Positions 19,374 through 28,629 are shown, numbered from the stretch's first letter. The stretch is DNA of 64,000 nt from Candidatus Sericytochromatia bacterium S15B-MN24 CBMW_12 (GCA_002083825.1 DAZV01000026.1:487119-551118); one strand, 5' to 3'. The notes: generated by a model not told the origin, from the letters alone. Numbers and translations are program-made.

Positions 19374-20462
19374 TCAGGCCTCCCGCTCGAAGAGGGCGTA
19401 GCGTTTGAGAGTTTCTCCTCCGAAGCGATGGGACATGCGAAGGCTGGTGTTGTCCTCTCGCATGAGGGCGTGGAGGGTTTGGGCGTAGCCCTTTCGGGCG
19501 GCCGCTTCGTGCATGAGGTAGGTGAGGGCCAAGGCGAGCGAGCCGTTCCGGTGATCCGGCAGGACGCCGAAAGTCTTGAGCAGGGCAGCGGGGTTATTTC
19601 GGCGCTCGGTCAGGAAGCGCACCTTGGCGAAGAGGCTCCGGCTGCCGTTCATGGCGCGGATGGCAGGCCCGTAATCCGGCAGCCCGAAGACGAAGCCGAC
19701 CGGCGTCTCACCCTGGAACAGGAAGTGGCAGAGGTCGGGATCCATGATGCCGCGCATGCCCGCGTAGAGGGCCCGGAACTCGGCGAAGTCGATGGGCCGC
19801 CACATCCAGGAGTCCTGGAAGATGGCGGTGGAGAGGTCGTACATGAGCCGCAGTTCGGCGTCGAAGCGGTTGGGGTCGAAGGGTCGGGAGCGGTAGCCGG
19901 CCGCGAGGCTTCGGTCGTGGTGGCGCGAGACGGCGGCGGCGAAGGCGGCGGAGTCGACGCGGGTGGAGCTGTAGCTGCAGCGGGGCTTGAAGCCGAACCG
20001 TTCCCAGTGCTCGGGGTAGTGGTTGGGGTTGTAGGGCTCCATGAAGAAGGGTTCGTGCTCGAAGCCCTCGGTCATGAAGCGATAGGGGAAGTAGGTGCTG
20101 GTGTTGATGGGGCCTCGAACGACGGTCACGCCGCGTTCGCGCAGCCAGTCGAGGGCCGCGCTCAGGACGGCCTGGGAGGCCTCGTAGTGGTCGAAGGCTT
20201 CGAAGTAGCCGATGAAGCCGAGATCGTCGTCGTAGCGTCGGTTGATCATGGCCGAGCAGCGGGCGATGGCCTCGTGGCCCTCGAAGGCCAGGAAGTGGGC
20301 CATGTCGCCGTGACGGTGAAAGGGGGCATGGGGGTCGAGTTCCGCCCGGACGGCTTGTCTGAAGGGCGGGATCCAGGCGGGATCCGCGCGACGAATCCGG
20401 GCGGGCAGGTCTAGGAACTTCCGGAGCAGGCCCGCGTCCTGCCCGAAGGTCAGGACCTTCAT
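19374..20462 (-). CDS. YghO-like GNAT-fold protein
   Basis: This 362-residue protein resembles the YghO group of GNAT-type proteins. The N-terminal DLPARIRRADPAWIPPFR is the group's characteristic opening, followed by HFLAFEGHEAIARCSAMINR and RGPINTSTYFPYRF in the acyl-transferase-like core. The natural acyl acceptor is unknown. The ATG shares a base with the stop of the PEP-synthase-like gene (TGATG), a sign of coupled translation. An upstream continuation of the open frame is antiparallel-free read-through into the neighbouring gene and is not part of the protein. Confidence 0.82.
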   Translation of the reverse strand: MKVLTFGQDAGLLRKFLDLPARIRRADPAWIPPFRQAVRAELDPHAPFHRHGDMAHFLAFEGHEAIARCSAMINRRYDDDLGFIGYFEAFDHYEASQAVLSAALDWLRERGVTVVRGPINTSTYFPYRFMTEGFEHEPFFMEPYNPNHYPEHWERFGFKPRCSYSSTRVDSAAFAAAVSRHHDRSLAAGYRSRPFDPNRFDAELRLMYDLSTAIFQDSWMWRPIDFAEFRALYAGMRGIMDPDLCHFLFQGETPVGFVFGLPDYGPAIRAMNGSRSLFAKVRFLTERRNNPAALLKTFGVLPDHRNGSLALALTYLMHEAAARKGYAQTLHALMREDNTSLRMSHRFGGETLKRYALFEREA

Positions 20463-23164
20463 CAGGGTTCCGGGTTGAGGCGGACGATGCCGAGTCGGGC
20501 GTCCATCTCGACGAGTTGGCCGTCCTTGACTCGCTTGGTGAGGTTCTTGATGCCCACGATGGTGGGAAGTCCGAGTTCTCGGGCGACGATGGCCGAGTGG
20601 CTGAGGATGCTGCCGCGCTCGATGAGCAGGCCGGAGGCCGCGGGGTATAGCGGAACCCAGCCGGGATCGGTTCGTTCGGCGACGAGGATCTGGCCGTTGA
20701 GGCTCATGTCGTCTTCCGGGGAGCGGATCACGCGGACGACGTTCTTGATCGTGCCGGGGCAGCAGCTGATTCCCTTGAGCAAGTTGGGGTCGTCGGGTTC
20801 GTTGGAGCGATCGCCCTCGAAGTGGTTGGCGTGGTGGACGGTTCCGAAAGTCTTGAAGCGGTCGTCGATATCCTCCGCGCGGTAGCGGGCGAATTCCTCC
20901 TTGCGCAGGGCCGCGAGCCCCTTGAGATTCGTCGAGGTGGCGGTTCCCTGGACGTAGCCCCAGATCTCGTCGAGGTTGAGGTAGAAAATATCCTGGGAGT
21001 CGTCGAGCACGTCCCAGGTGGCGAAGGTGGCTCCGATGGACTGGAACATGTCGCGCAGGACGCCGAAGATCTTGGTTCGGGCGAAGCGCATGTTCTCGCG
21101 GTTCTTGACGTGACGGCGGGCGTTGAAGGTGACCCAGCGGAAGAGGGCCAGCCGGACGGGATTGCTGGCCAGTTTCTGCTTGACGAGTTGCTCGGCGAGC
21201 ACGCGGATGCGGTGTTCGTTTTCTTCCATGGCGGCGATGTCGAGCTTTTCCAGTTTCAGGTAGTTTTTGACCATGGCGAAGATGAAGGACGGATCTTCCT
21301 TGAGGTTTTTCTCTTCGAGTTTCAGCTCGTTCATGCAGCGGTAGCCGTACTTGTCGAGAAAGTCCCGGACGCTGTCGCGCATCTCGGGGAAGCGATCGGC
21401 TTTGGAGAGGGCGGCCCAGATGTCGGAGTCGGGGGTATGGCGGAAGAAGTCCGCGAGGGCGGGGTCGGCCTTGGCACGGATGGCCATGCGCATGATGGCC
21501 TTGGTGGGTTCGGTGGATTCGATTTCGCCTTCGCCGCAGAGGAGGTCGTTTTGCAGGGAGCCTGAATCGTCGTCGCAGAAGGAGACGCAGAGTTTCTTCA
21601 GGACGCCGTAGAAGACCATGGCGGCGATGTCGGTGAGGATGGGGGCTTGCCAGTTCCAGAGCAGGCGTTGTTCGAGGTCGTGGTAGCAGACCTTGATGGC
21701 GTCGGGGCGCAAGGCTTTCCAGTCGGTGGCCTTGTACTCCCCGTAGGTTTCGTTGAAGTTCGCCTGGAAGTGGGCCACTTTGCGGTCGATTTTCCGGTAG
21801 TTGTCGAGTAGCCTGAAGACGACCATGAGGAGCTTTGGTAGCTCGCGGTAGTCTTTCTTTTCCGTTTGGTGTTCGCTTTTTTCCTTGACCCCCATCATCT
21901 GCTCCATGAAGCCCTTGTTGTAGTTGAAGCCGGGGAGGAGGGAGGTCATCTGGTACCAGTTGCCGAGGTTGTAGAAGACGCGGCCGCGGACGAGTCCGAG
22001 CAGGTTGCGGTAGGTTTGTTCGTTTTGTCGGATGACCGCGTCCGAGATGCCGAGCGCGCGGCAGACCTGGTTGTAGACGATATTGTAGGCCTGGGAGGCG
22101 AAGGAGAAGGTGAGCGGGGAGGTGACGCCCGAGTAGGACTCGGTAATATTGGAGTTGTCCCAGATGATCTGTCGGCCGTCCTTGGCCTGGGGGACCTTGA
22201 GGTTGGTGATGGGTCGGGATTGCAGGATCAGGAACCGGCCTTCGCTCAGGGCCCATTCGATGTCCTGGGGCGCTCCGTAGCGTTTTTCGATTTCCGAGCC
22301 CATGCGCGCCAGCTCCTGGGCTTGCTCGGGGGTCAGGCAAGCGATTTCCTGGAGTTCGAGCGGCACGGGAACTTCGCGGGTGCCGTGTCCGCGTTGGTCG
22401 TCGAAGGCGATCATGAGGGGCTTGGCGACGCGTTCGGTGGCGAGCTCGCCGGATTCCTTGCGGACCTGGAAGGAGTCGGTGTCGAGGGCGCCGGAGACGA
22501 TGCCTTCGCCGGTGCCGTAGGTGCCGTTGATGACGAGGAGGTCGCGATCGCCGCTCAGGGGGTCGGCGGTGAACATGACTCCCGAGACGCGGGGGTTCAC
22601 CATTTCCTGGACGATGACGGCGATGTCGATGGCCAGGACATCTGCGCCCTTCATAAACCGGTAACTCAGCGCGCGTTCGGAAAATGCGGACGCCCAGCAG
22701 GCTTTGATGGAGGTGGTGATGGCATCTTGACCCTTCACGAAGAGGAAGGAGTCCATTTGGCCGGCGTAGGAGTCCTTGGAGCCGTCTTCGCCGAGGGCGG
22801 AGGAGCGGACGGCGACGAAGGTGTCGGGGAAGGACTCGGCGACTTGAAGGCGGAAGGGTTCGAGCAGGGTCTCGGGGAGGCTTTGGGCCATGATCAGGGC
22901 GTGGATGGTCTGGCTGGCGGCTCGGACGGCCTCGAGTTTCTTGAAGTCGAGGGTGCCGAGCAGATTGCGGACGACGTCGAGGAGGTTTGAGTCCTCGGCG
23001 GGGTTTCCGCGCATGAAGGCGCGGAAGGTGGAGACGGGCAGGGTGAGGAAGCGGGGGACGGGGAAGCCGTTTTCCGTCAGGAAGTGGAGGTTGGCGGCCT
23101 TTCCTCCGAGTTCCTGGTCATCGCGGGGGGGGGCGGCGAGGTCGGCCTGAGGCTCGAGGATCAT
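20462..23164 (-). CDS. PEP-synthase/pyruvate-phosphate-dikinase-like phosphotransferase
   Basis: The 900-residue protein has an N-terminal ATP-grasp PPDK domain (about 15-330), with GGKAANLHFL, the ATP loop RSSALGEDGSKDSYAGQ and VQEMVNPRVSGVMFTADP. The central part (about 340-780) is not PEP-synthase-like. A C-terminal swivelling phosphohistidine domain carries RGSILSHSAIVARELG with His855. The TIM-barrel PEP/pyruvate domain seems absent, which favours the rifampicin-phosphotransferase-like layout: ATP phosphorylates His, which then modifies a small molecule. It follows the UbiA-like gene by 11 bases. A nine-G run lies in its early codons. Confidence 0.87.
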   Translation of the reverse strand: MILEPQADLAAPPRDDQELGGKAANLHFLTENGFPVPRFLTLPVSTFRAFMRGNPAEDSNLLDVVRNLLGTLDFKKLEAVRAASQTIHALIMAQSLPETLLEPFRLQVAESFPDTFVAVRSSALGEDGSKDSYAGQMDSFLFVKGQDAITTSIKACWASAFSERALSYRFMKGADVLAIDIAVIVQEMVNPRVSGVMFTADPLSGDRDLLVINGTYGTGEGIVSGALDTDSFQVRKESGELATERVAKPLMIAFDDQRGHGTREVPVPLELQEIACLTPEQAQELARMGSEIEKRYGAPQDIEWALSEGRFLILQSRPITNLKVPQAKDGRQIIWDNSNITESYSGVTSPLTFSFASQAYNIVYNQVCRALGISDAVIRQNEQTYRNLLGLVRGRVFYNLGNWYQMTSLLPGFNYNKGFMEQMMGVKEKSEHQTEKKDYRELPKLLMVVFRLLDNYRKIDRKVAHFQANFNETYGEYKATDWKALRPDAIKVCYHDLEQRLLWNWQAPILTDIAAMVFYGVLKKLCVSFCDDDSGSLQNDLLCGEGEIESTEPTKAIMRMAIRAKADPALADFFRHTPDSDIWAALSKADRFPEMRDSVRDFLDKYGYRCMNELKLEEKNLKEDPSFIFAMVKNYLKLEKLDIAAMEENEHRIRVLAEQLVKQKLASNPVRLALFRWVTFNARRHVKNRENMRFARTKIFGVLRDMFQSIGATFATWDVLDDSQDIFYLNLDEIWGYVQGTATSTNLKGLAALRKEEFARYRAEDIDDRFKTFGTVHHANHFEGDRSNEPDDPNLLKGISCCPGTIKNVVRVIRSPEDDMSLNGQILVAERTDPGWVPLYPAASGLLIERGSILSHSAIVARELGLPTIVGIKNLTKRVKDGQLVEMDARLGIVRLNPEP

Positions 23165-23175
23165 GGGTTTTCTCC

Positions 23176-24123
23176 TTAGAAGTTCAGGCGGATGCCTTGT
23201 CCGGCAAGCGAGCCGAGGGCGATGGCGAGGTAGCTCGATAGCATGGTGACGGCGGCCCAGTCGCCGAGTCTCCGGGCGCCCTTGGCGGTGGGCTTGCGCC
23301 AGAAGAGGGCGAAGCCGACCTGCATGAGGATGACACCCACGAGGAGGATCCCGAAGGCGTAGGGGGGGAAGTCGAGGAAGACGCCGAGGGCGCCCGCGCA
23401 GGTGGCGCCGGCGCCCAGGATGGCGAAGGCGAGCACGGAAGCGCCCGAGGGGCCGAAGTGCTTGGAGTAGGTGTCTATTTGGTCGTGCTCTTCCTCGGGC
23501 ATGCGGATCTTGCGGGACATTTCCCAGCCCAGGCCGGTGCCGACGCCCATGCCGAGTTGCAGCCAGAACATGGCGTTCCAGCCTCCACCGGTGGGGATGG
23601 CCACCAGGCTGTAAACATAGAGACAGAGCAAGGGCGTGATAAGTTGATGTGTCAGCGCGTAGACGATCAGGTGGCGGTTCAGCCACTCCGCGACGAAGAA
23701 CTCCTTGAACATCACCATGGCGAAGGCGATGACAATCAAACATGCTGCCACTGCTGGGAGACCGACGAGGGCGTTGACCAGCAGCATGACGGCGATGACG
23801 ACGGCTCCGACGATTTTCAGCTCGGAGAGGGGCATGATGCCGCGGGAGACGATCCGGTCGGGGTGGGCGACGACGTCCTTGGCGTAATCCTTGAACTCGT
23901 CGAGGATCCTCAGGAAGAAGAGGGCGAAGAGGACGGTGATCATGCCGGCGATGGCCGGCATCCCCAGCAAGGTCTCGCGGGGGCGCAAGAGGCGCTCCGA
24001 GAGCAGGTAGCTGCTGAAGAAGAAGGCGATGACCACCACCAGGTGCGTCGCAAGCGGGAAGCGCTCGTCGAGGTACAGCTTGAAGCGCTTCGCGAAGGGC
24101 AGGTCGACCGATTGGGTGGCCAA
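23176..24123 (-). CDS. UbiA-like polytopic prenyltransferase family protein
   Basis: The 315-residue protein has about eight or nine membrane helices. A DxxxD-type motif, LRILDEFKDYAKD (residues 71-83), is followed by HPDRIVSRG, as in UbiA enzymes that bind Mg-prenyl diphosphate. A second acidic loop, EMSRKIRMPEEEHDQ, takes the place of the second Asp motif. The substrate is unknown. I choose the TTG at 24121-24123 because GAGGAG lies six bases upstream; a GTG eight codons earlier would place that site inside the coding region. It is the first gene of the operon. Confidence 0.8.
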   Translation of the reverse strand: MATQSVDLPFAKRFKLYLDERFPLATHLVVVIAFFFSSYLLSERLLRPRETLLGMPAIAGMITVLFALFFLRILDEFKDYAKDVVAHPDRIVSRGIMPLSELKIVGAVVIAVMLLVNALVGLPAVAACLIVIAFAMVMFKEFFVAEWLNRHLIVYALTHQLITPLLCLYVYSLVAIPTGGGWNAMFWLQLGMGVGTGLGWEMSRKIRMPEEEHDQIDTYSKHFGPSGASVLAFAILGAGATCAGALGVFLDFPPYAFGILLVGVILMQVGFALFWRKPTAKGARRLGDWAAVTMLSSYLAIALGSLAGQGIRLNF

Positions 24124-24278
24124 TGGATTCTCCTCTCTGGGTGACACTAGGTAGTTTTACCCCAGGTAAGCGCCGATTGAAAGCTCCATGGGCGGGGCCG
24201 CGCGCAGCCGGCGACGTGAAATGTTCGCGCTTGCCCGTGGTACAAGGCTTCTGGACCGAGAAAGTGAGAGGCCAAGAC

Positions 24279-25433
24279 GTGAAAGACGCAACTCCCCTGA
24301 AAAACCGGACACAACCCCTGCGAGTCACCCGCAACCTCCGCTCCGAGGTCGCCGATCGCCCTTTCTTCCGTAGTATCGGCTACAGCAACTGCTGGGAAGA
24401 CCCGGAGATCCTGCAAGAAGCGCTGCAGGTGGGCTCGGGGGACGTCTGCTTCTCTATTACCTCGGGAGGCTGCAACACGCTCGATCTGCTGCGCCATGAC
24501 CCGGCTCGCGTCGTCGCCCTCGACTTCAACCCCAACCAGAATCACCTGTTGCGACTCAAGATAGCGGCGTTCCAGACCCTCGAGCATGGCGAGATGCTCG
24601 AATTGCTAGGGATACGCGAATCCACCCGCCGCCGCTCGCTGTTCCGCAAGCTCGAGGTAGCCCTGCCGGGTGAAACCCGCGATTTCTGGGAAGCGAATCG
24701 GGTCCTGGTGGAGCGCGGCGTCATGGTTTCAGGCCGCCTGGAGCGCTACCTGCTGGCCTTCGGCAATCTCATGCGCACGATATACGGCGGCAAGCGAATC
24801 CGGCGATTCTTCGATTGTGACTCGCTCGACGCGCAGCGCGCCTTTTACGAGAAGGAAATCGACGGTCCCCTCTGGCGGGTGATTTTCGACCTCTTCTTCA
24901 GCCGGGCGGTCATGAGCCGCACCAAGGACAAGGAACACTTCCGGCTGGTGGATTTCCAGGATTTCGGGAAGATCTTCCGGGCTCGCACCGAGCATGCATT
25001 CACGCGGATTCCCCTTCGCGGCAATTACTTCCTGGCCCTCATTCTGCTGGGGCACTACCTCGACGAGGACGCCCTGCCGGCCTACCTGACGCGCGCGAAC
25101 TTCGACCTCATGCGCGAACGGGTCGACCGTATCGAGATCGTCACCGGCGAGATCGAGCAGTACCTGGTGAGTCTTGCGGACGATACCTTTACGCGCTTCA
25201 ACGTCTCCAACCTCTTCGACTGGATCCAGACGCCGATCTTCATCCGGCTTCACGAGGAGATTGTTCGCACGGGGCGCAACGGGGCGCGCATGGCCAACTG
25301 GAATACCTTGCTCGCGCGGCCCATTCCCGCGGAGGTGACCCAGATCGAGAGGCTAGCGATCGGCGCCGAGCTTCTCGAGCGGGATCGCGCTTTTCTCTAC
25401 GCGAACCTCGAGGTAGGCGTCATCAACAAGTAG
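24279..25433 (+). CDS. BtaA-like (DUF3419) SAM:diacylglycerol 3-amino-3-carboxypropyl transferase
   Basis: This 384-residue protein matches the BtaA/DUF3419 family. It has YSNCWEDPEILQEAL (residues 35-49), the SAM-binding ITSGGCNTLDLL (60-71), ALDFNPNQ (80-87) and the C-terminal TRFNVSNLFDW. Characterised BtaA makes diacylglyceryl-homoserine, the first step to betaine lipids; BtaB, the N-methyltransferase, is not seen here. The GTG start at 24279 has GAGAGG upstream, and another GTG five codons earlier is possible. It is divergent from the UbiA-led operon and overlaps the next gene, on the opposite strand, by 81 bases. Confidence 0.87.
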   Translation: MKDATPLKNRTQPLRVTRNLRSEVADRPFFRSIGYSNCWEDPEILQEALQVGSGDVCFSITSGGCNTLDLLRHDPARVVALDFNPNQNHLLRLKIAAFQTLEHGEMLELLGIRESTRRRSLFRKLEVALPGETRDFWEANRVLVERGVMVSGRLERYLLAFGNLMRTIYGGKRIRRFFDCDSLDAQRAFYEKEIDGPLWRVIFDLFFSRAVMSRTKDKEHFRLVDFQDFGKIFRARTEHAFTRIPLRGNYFLALILLGHYLDEDALPAYLTRANFDLMRERVDRIEIVTGEIEQYLVSLADDTFTRFNVSNLFDWIQTPIFIRLHEEIVRTGRNGARMANWNTLLARPIPAEVTQIERLAIGAELLERDRAFLYANLEVGVINK

Positions 25434-26345
25434 TCTGCCCGAGATCACCCGCAAGGCCCCGGGCACGACGCTGAGTTCCATGCGTTTGCTCGTGGCCAGC
25501 ACCTCGCCGTCCCCGATGAAGACCTTGTCCTCGGAGGCGGTGATCGTGAATGCGCGCCCTTCGCGCATCATGACGTCCTTGCGGCGGGAGTGCCTTCCCT
25601 TCAGACTCATCAGGGTGACCGTCACGATGGATTGCAGGCGGTTGCGCTGACGCATGACGCAGAGGCCCAGTTTACCGTCCGCCATGTGGGCACCGGGGTA
25701 GGAGACCACGATCTTGCCGATGGAAGGCTGGTTGTTGACGAAGAGCGCTATCGTGCGCATGGGGCCAAGATCTTGCCCATCGGCGGAAACGGCGAGATCG
25801 CTGACGATTCGGCGGGAGAATAGCAGCAAGATGAAGCTGTAGAGGACGTAGACCGGGCTCCCGAGGATCTTGACGGTTTTCCGGATGGCTCCTTGCCGGG
25901 CCTTGAGCCGATTGACGCCCACCGCGACGTCGCTGAGGACGCCCAGGCCGCCGGCGGTGGCGAAGAGGCGGTCGTTGACGCGGACGAGGTCGATGGTCTG
26001 GACCAGGCCTCTGCGAGCCACGGCGCAGGCCCCGCGGGGATTGAGCGGGATGTCCAGGTGGGAGGCGAGATCGTTGGCGGTTCCGGCGGGGATGATGGCG
26101 AGGGGCGTGGCGGAGTGGGCGAGTTGATTGACCACGGCGTTGACGGTGCCGTCTCCGCCGACGACGAGGACCAGGTCGGTGCCGTCGGTGGTGGCGGCTT
26201 TGGCGGCCAGGCAGAGGGCCTGGTAGGAGTCGGGAGTGAGGACGTTGAGGTGGCAGTCGGCGAAGGCGCTCCGGATGGCGTCGAGGCGTCGGCGATCGCA
26301 GCCGTTGCGGGCCGCTCGATTGATGAGTACGGTGACTTTCCGCAA
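25353..26345 (-). CDS. Diacylglycerol/lipid kinase family protein
   Basis: The 330-residue protein has the DAGK catalytic motif VVGGDGTVNAVV (about 61-72) and AGTANDLASHL (about 87-97), with the C-terminal beta domain containing FIGDGE. Family members (DgkB, YegS) phosphorylate diacylglycerol or related lipids. The start is a TTG (26343-26345) with GGGAGGG about nine bases upstream; an ATG seven codons earlier would put that site inside the gene. Its 3' end overlaps the BtaA-like gene by 81 bases tail to tail. Confidence 0.87.
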   Translation of the reverse strand: MRKVTVLINRAARNGCDRRRLDAIRSAFADCHLNVLTPDSYQALCLAAKAATTDGTDLVLVVGGDGTVNAVVNQLAHSATPLAIIPAGTANDLASHLDIPLNPRGACAVARRGLVQTIDLVRVNDRLFATAGGLGVLSDVAVGVNRLKARQGAIRKTVKILGSPVYVLYSFILLLFSRRIVSDLAVSADGQDLGPMRTIALFVNNQPSIGKIVVSYPGAHMADGKLGLCVMRQRNRLQSIVTVTLMSLKGRHSRRKDVMMREGRAFTITASEDKVFIGDGEVLATSKRMELSVVPGALRVISGRLLVDDAYLEVRVEKSAIPLEKLGADR

Positions 26346-26543
26346 AAAACACTCCCTCCCTTGCATTCCAACCCTGGAATTATCCCTGGTGGGACGGGTT
26401 CCTGTATAGCGAAACAACGATTCTTCCGGAGAGCAAGGGCGGGAAATCAGCCCCGTTGAAAGGGACTAAGCGCGTCCGCGAGGGGTGAGCTTGGCCGGTC
26501 GTTCTGGGTATGAAGAGTCTGAAGCGAAGGTGATGAGTGCTTC

Positions 26544-27818
26544 ATGCCCAGAAGAGAGGACGCCGGGATGTATCCATCCGACCCCAGGGAGCCCTTTGCC
26601 GCATCGGTCCCGTACAAGAAGGCCTACACCGAGGATTCGCTGGCCGCCCGTCGGGCCTGGACCGAGGAGAAGACGCAGCGCGATCTCTCCGCGCTGGATG
26701 GTCGGACGCCCGGGGACGCGGCGATTTTCAAGGGAAACATCGAGGGGCATATCGGGTTCGTGCAGATCCCCATCGGGGTGGCGGGACCGATCTTGATCCT
26801 GGGGGAGCATGCCCAGGGGCATTTCTACGTTCCGTTGGCGACGACGGAGGGGGCTCTGGTTGCGAGTTGCTCGCGCGGGGCGCGGGCGGTCACGGAAAGC
26901 GGCGGGGCGAGCGTTCGGGTGGTCAAGGATCAGATGATGCGCGCGCCGATGTTCACGTTCGAGTCGCTGATAGACTCCGTGGCGTTCGTCGCCTGGGTGG
27001 AGCGTCACGAGGCCAACATCCGGTCGGTTGCCGAGAGCCAGTCACGAATCGCCAAGCTTCTCGATATCTCTCCGATCAACCTGGGCGATATCGTCTGCCT
27101 CCAGCTCTCGTACTTCACGGGGGACGCCTACGGGGCCAACATGGTCATGAAGTGCTCTTGGGCGGTCTGTCAGTACATCCGGACGGAGTTTCCGCGCGAG
27201 ACGGGCATCACGCCGATGGACTGGTATATCGACTCGCAGATGGGGGCTGAGAAGAAGGTCAACGCGATGACCTACAGCACGTCGCTGCGCGGCAAGCGGG
27301 TCGTGGCCGAGGTTCATCTGAAGCGGGACGTGATGAATCGGATATTGCGGGTGAGCCCGGAGGATCTCTTCGAGGCGCTGGTGGCGGGGGTGGGTCCTAA
27401 CATCGCGTCGGTTTCCATAGGCTGCAACGTGAACTTCGCGAACGCGGTGGCGGCGATCTTCGCGGCGACGGGCCAGGACGTCGCGTCGGTACCGGAGTCG
27501 GCGCAGGGGCAGCTGTCCTTCAGGTTGGAGGCGGACGGGATGTACTTCGGGGTGATGATGCCGGGGGTGGTGGTGGCGACGGTCGGCGGAGGCACCGGCC
27601 TGCCGAGCCAGCGGGCCTGCCTGGAGATGATGGCTTGCTACGGGACCGGCAAGGCCAAGAAGCTGGCCGAGATCGTGGCGGTGACGGCCATGTGCCTGGA
27701 TCTTTCGACGTACTCGGCGATTGCCGCCGATCACTTCGTGCAGGCCCATGAGCGCCTCGGGCGCAACCGCCCGCGCACCGGTCAATTGGTCCCACCCCCT
27801 GGGTTCAAGTCTTCTTAG
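26544..27818 (+). CDS. Divergent HMG-CoA reductase
   Basis: The 424-residue protein aligns with class I HMG-CoA reductases: ATTEGALVAS (Glu102), AEKKVNAMTY (Lys237), ATGQDVASVPES (Asp312) and the final QAHERLGRN (His402) give the four catalytic residues. The normal DKKPAAINW and DAMGMN are altered to AEKKVNAMT and DAYGANM. It would make mevalonate from HMG-CoA, but no other mevalonate gene is in the window. The ATG at 26544 has AAGGTGAT nine bases upstream; an ATG eight codons later with GAGAGGA is an alternative. It overlaps the GAF gene by 14 bases, tail to tail. Confidence 0.88.
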   Translation: MPRREDAGMYPSDPREPFAASVPYKKAYTEDSLAARRAWTEEKTQRDLSALDGRTPGDAAIFKGNIEGHIGFVQIPIGVAGPILILGEHAQGHFYVPLATTEGALVASCSRGARAVTESGGASVRVVKDQMMRAPMFTFESLIDSVAFVAWVERHEANIRSVAESQSRIAKLLDISPINLGDIVCLQLSYFTGDAYGANMVMKCSWAVCQYIRTEFPRETGITPMDWYIDSQMGAEKKVNAMTYSTSLRGKRVVAEVHLKRDVMNRILRVSPEDLFEALVAGVGPNIASVSIGCNVNFANAVAAIFAATGQDVASVPESAQGQLSFRLEADGMYFGVMMPGVVVATVGGGTGLPSQRACLEMMACYGTGKAKKLAEIVAVTAMCLDLSTYSAIAADHFVQAHERLGRNRPRTGQLVPPPGFKSS

Positions 27819-28386
27819 CCAGCGAGGTTTCAGCCAGCAACCTCCCGAACGCTTCATCGATCGCCGGGCTCAGCGCCGCGAGAATGCCCGCATGCTTGGC
27901 TTGGTAGGCATCGGGATCCGTGCGGGTCACGAAGAGCACGCCGATGGGCGAATCGTTCCGGTAGATAGGCAACGCCAGACTGCTGCGCATGCCCTCCTCG
28001 ATGAGCCTCTTGGTGCTCAAGGACGAGGGACGAAGGCTCTGGTAGTGCTTGAGATCGTGGATGATCCGGACGGCATGTTCGCGGATCATCGGCTCGAGGC
28101 TAGAGCCCAGTAACGGCCGGCTTTCACCGGTCTCCCAGCGGAGGGAGTGGGTGGAAGCGACGCGAAGCGCGGTCAGCCGATGGCCACCGTCGGTGATTTC
28201 GGCCAGTCCCAGGCGATCGAAGGGAATGTCGGTTTCGAAATCGGCGGCCAGCAGGTCGAAGGCCTCATCGAGGTTGCGGGCGGCTCTCAGGCAATCGCGC
28301 AAGCCAGCCAGCCGTTCGGATTGATCGGGCGAGGGGGGGGGAGTCTCGCCCTGCAAGGGGTGCAAAAACTCGACGTTGAACGTCAT
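27805..28386 (-). CDS. GAF-domain protein, 193 residues
   Basis: A single GAF domain occupies about residues 35-180, ending with LALPIYRNDSPIGVLFVTR and a helical tail. No output domain follows, so it is either a stand-alone sensor or a partner of one of the kinases in the window. GGAAGGAGG gives a very good start at the ATG 28384-28386. A run of nine C in the early codons encodes PPP. The gene is antiparallel to HMG-CoA reductase. Confidence 0.85.
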   Translation of the reverse strand: MTFNVEFLHPLQGETPPPSPDQSERLAGLRDCLRAARNLDEAFDLLAADFETDIPFDRLGLAEITDGGHRLTALRVASTHSLRWETGESRPLLGSSLEPMIREHAVRIIHDLKHYQSLRPSSLSTKRLIEEGMRSSLALPIYRNDSPIGVLFVTRTDPDAYQAKHAGILAALSPAIDEAFGRLLAETSLAKKT

Positions 28387-28629
28387 CAGCGCCTCCTTCC
28401 GGATCTCCTTCACCATGAGGCCTGGGCGATTCGTCGTCAACGAAATAACTACCGAAGATCCGCCCTTCGGCCCGGCCCGGATGCTCGGAACCCGGGTAGA
28501 ATCGCTCGAAACCGGGTATGCAAGAGCATGGTGCGGATGAGCCGCCGACCATTCCTGCGACCGTCCCGCGACTTGACGCCCGAGACGCCTGGGACTGGGC
28601 GGGCGCTCGAGGAGGAAGCTGAGGAAGCT

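Noticed and set aside
19374-22340. 988-residue frame including the YghO-like protein
   Set aside because: The upstream half is out-of-frame read-through of the PEP-synthase-like gene. Homology begins at the ATG 20460-20462.
20462-24334. N-terminal extension making a 1290-residue PEP-synthase-like protein
   Set aside because: The extra upstream part overlaps the UbiA-like gene in another frame. The ATG at 23164 fits the conserved ATP-grasp start.
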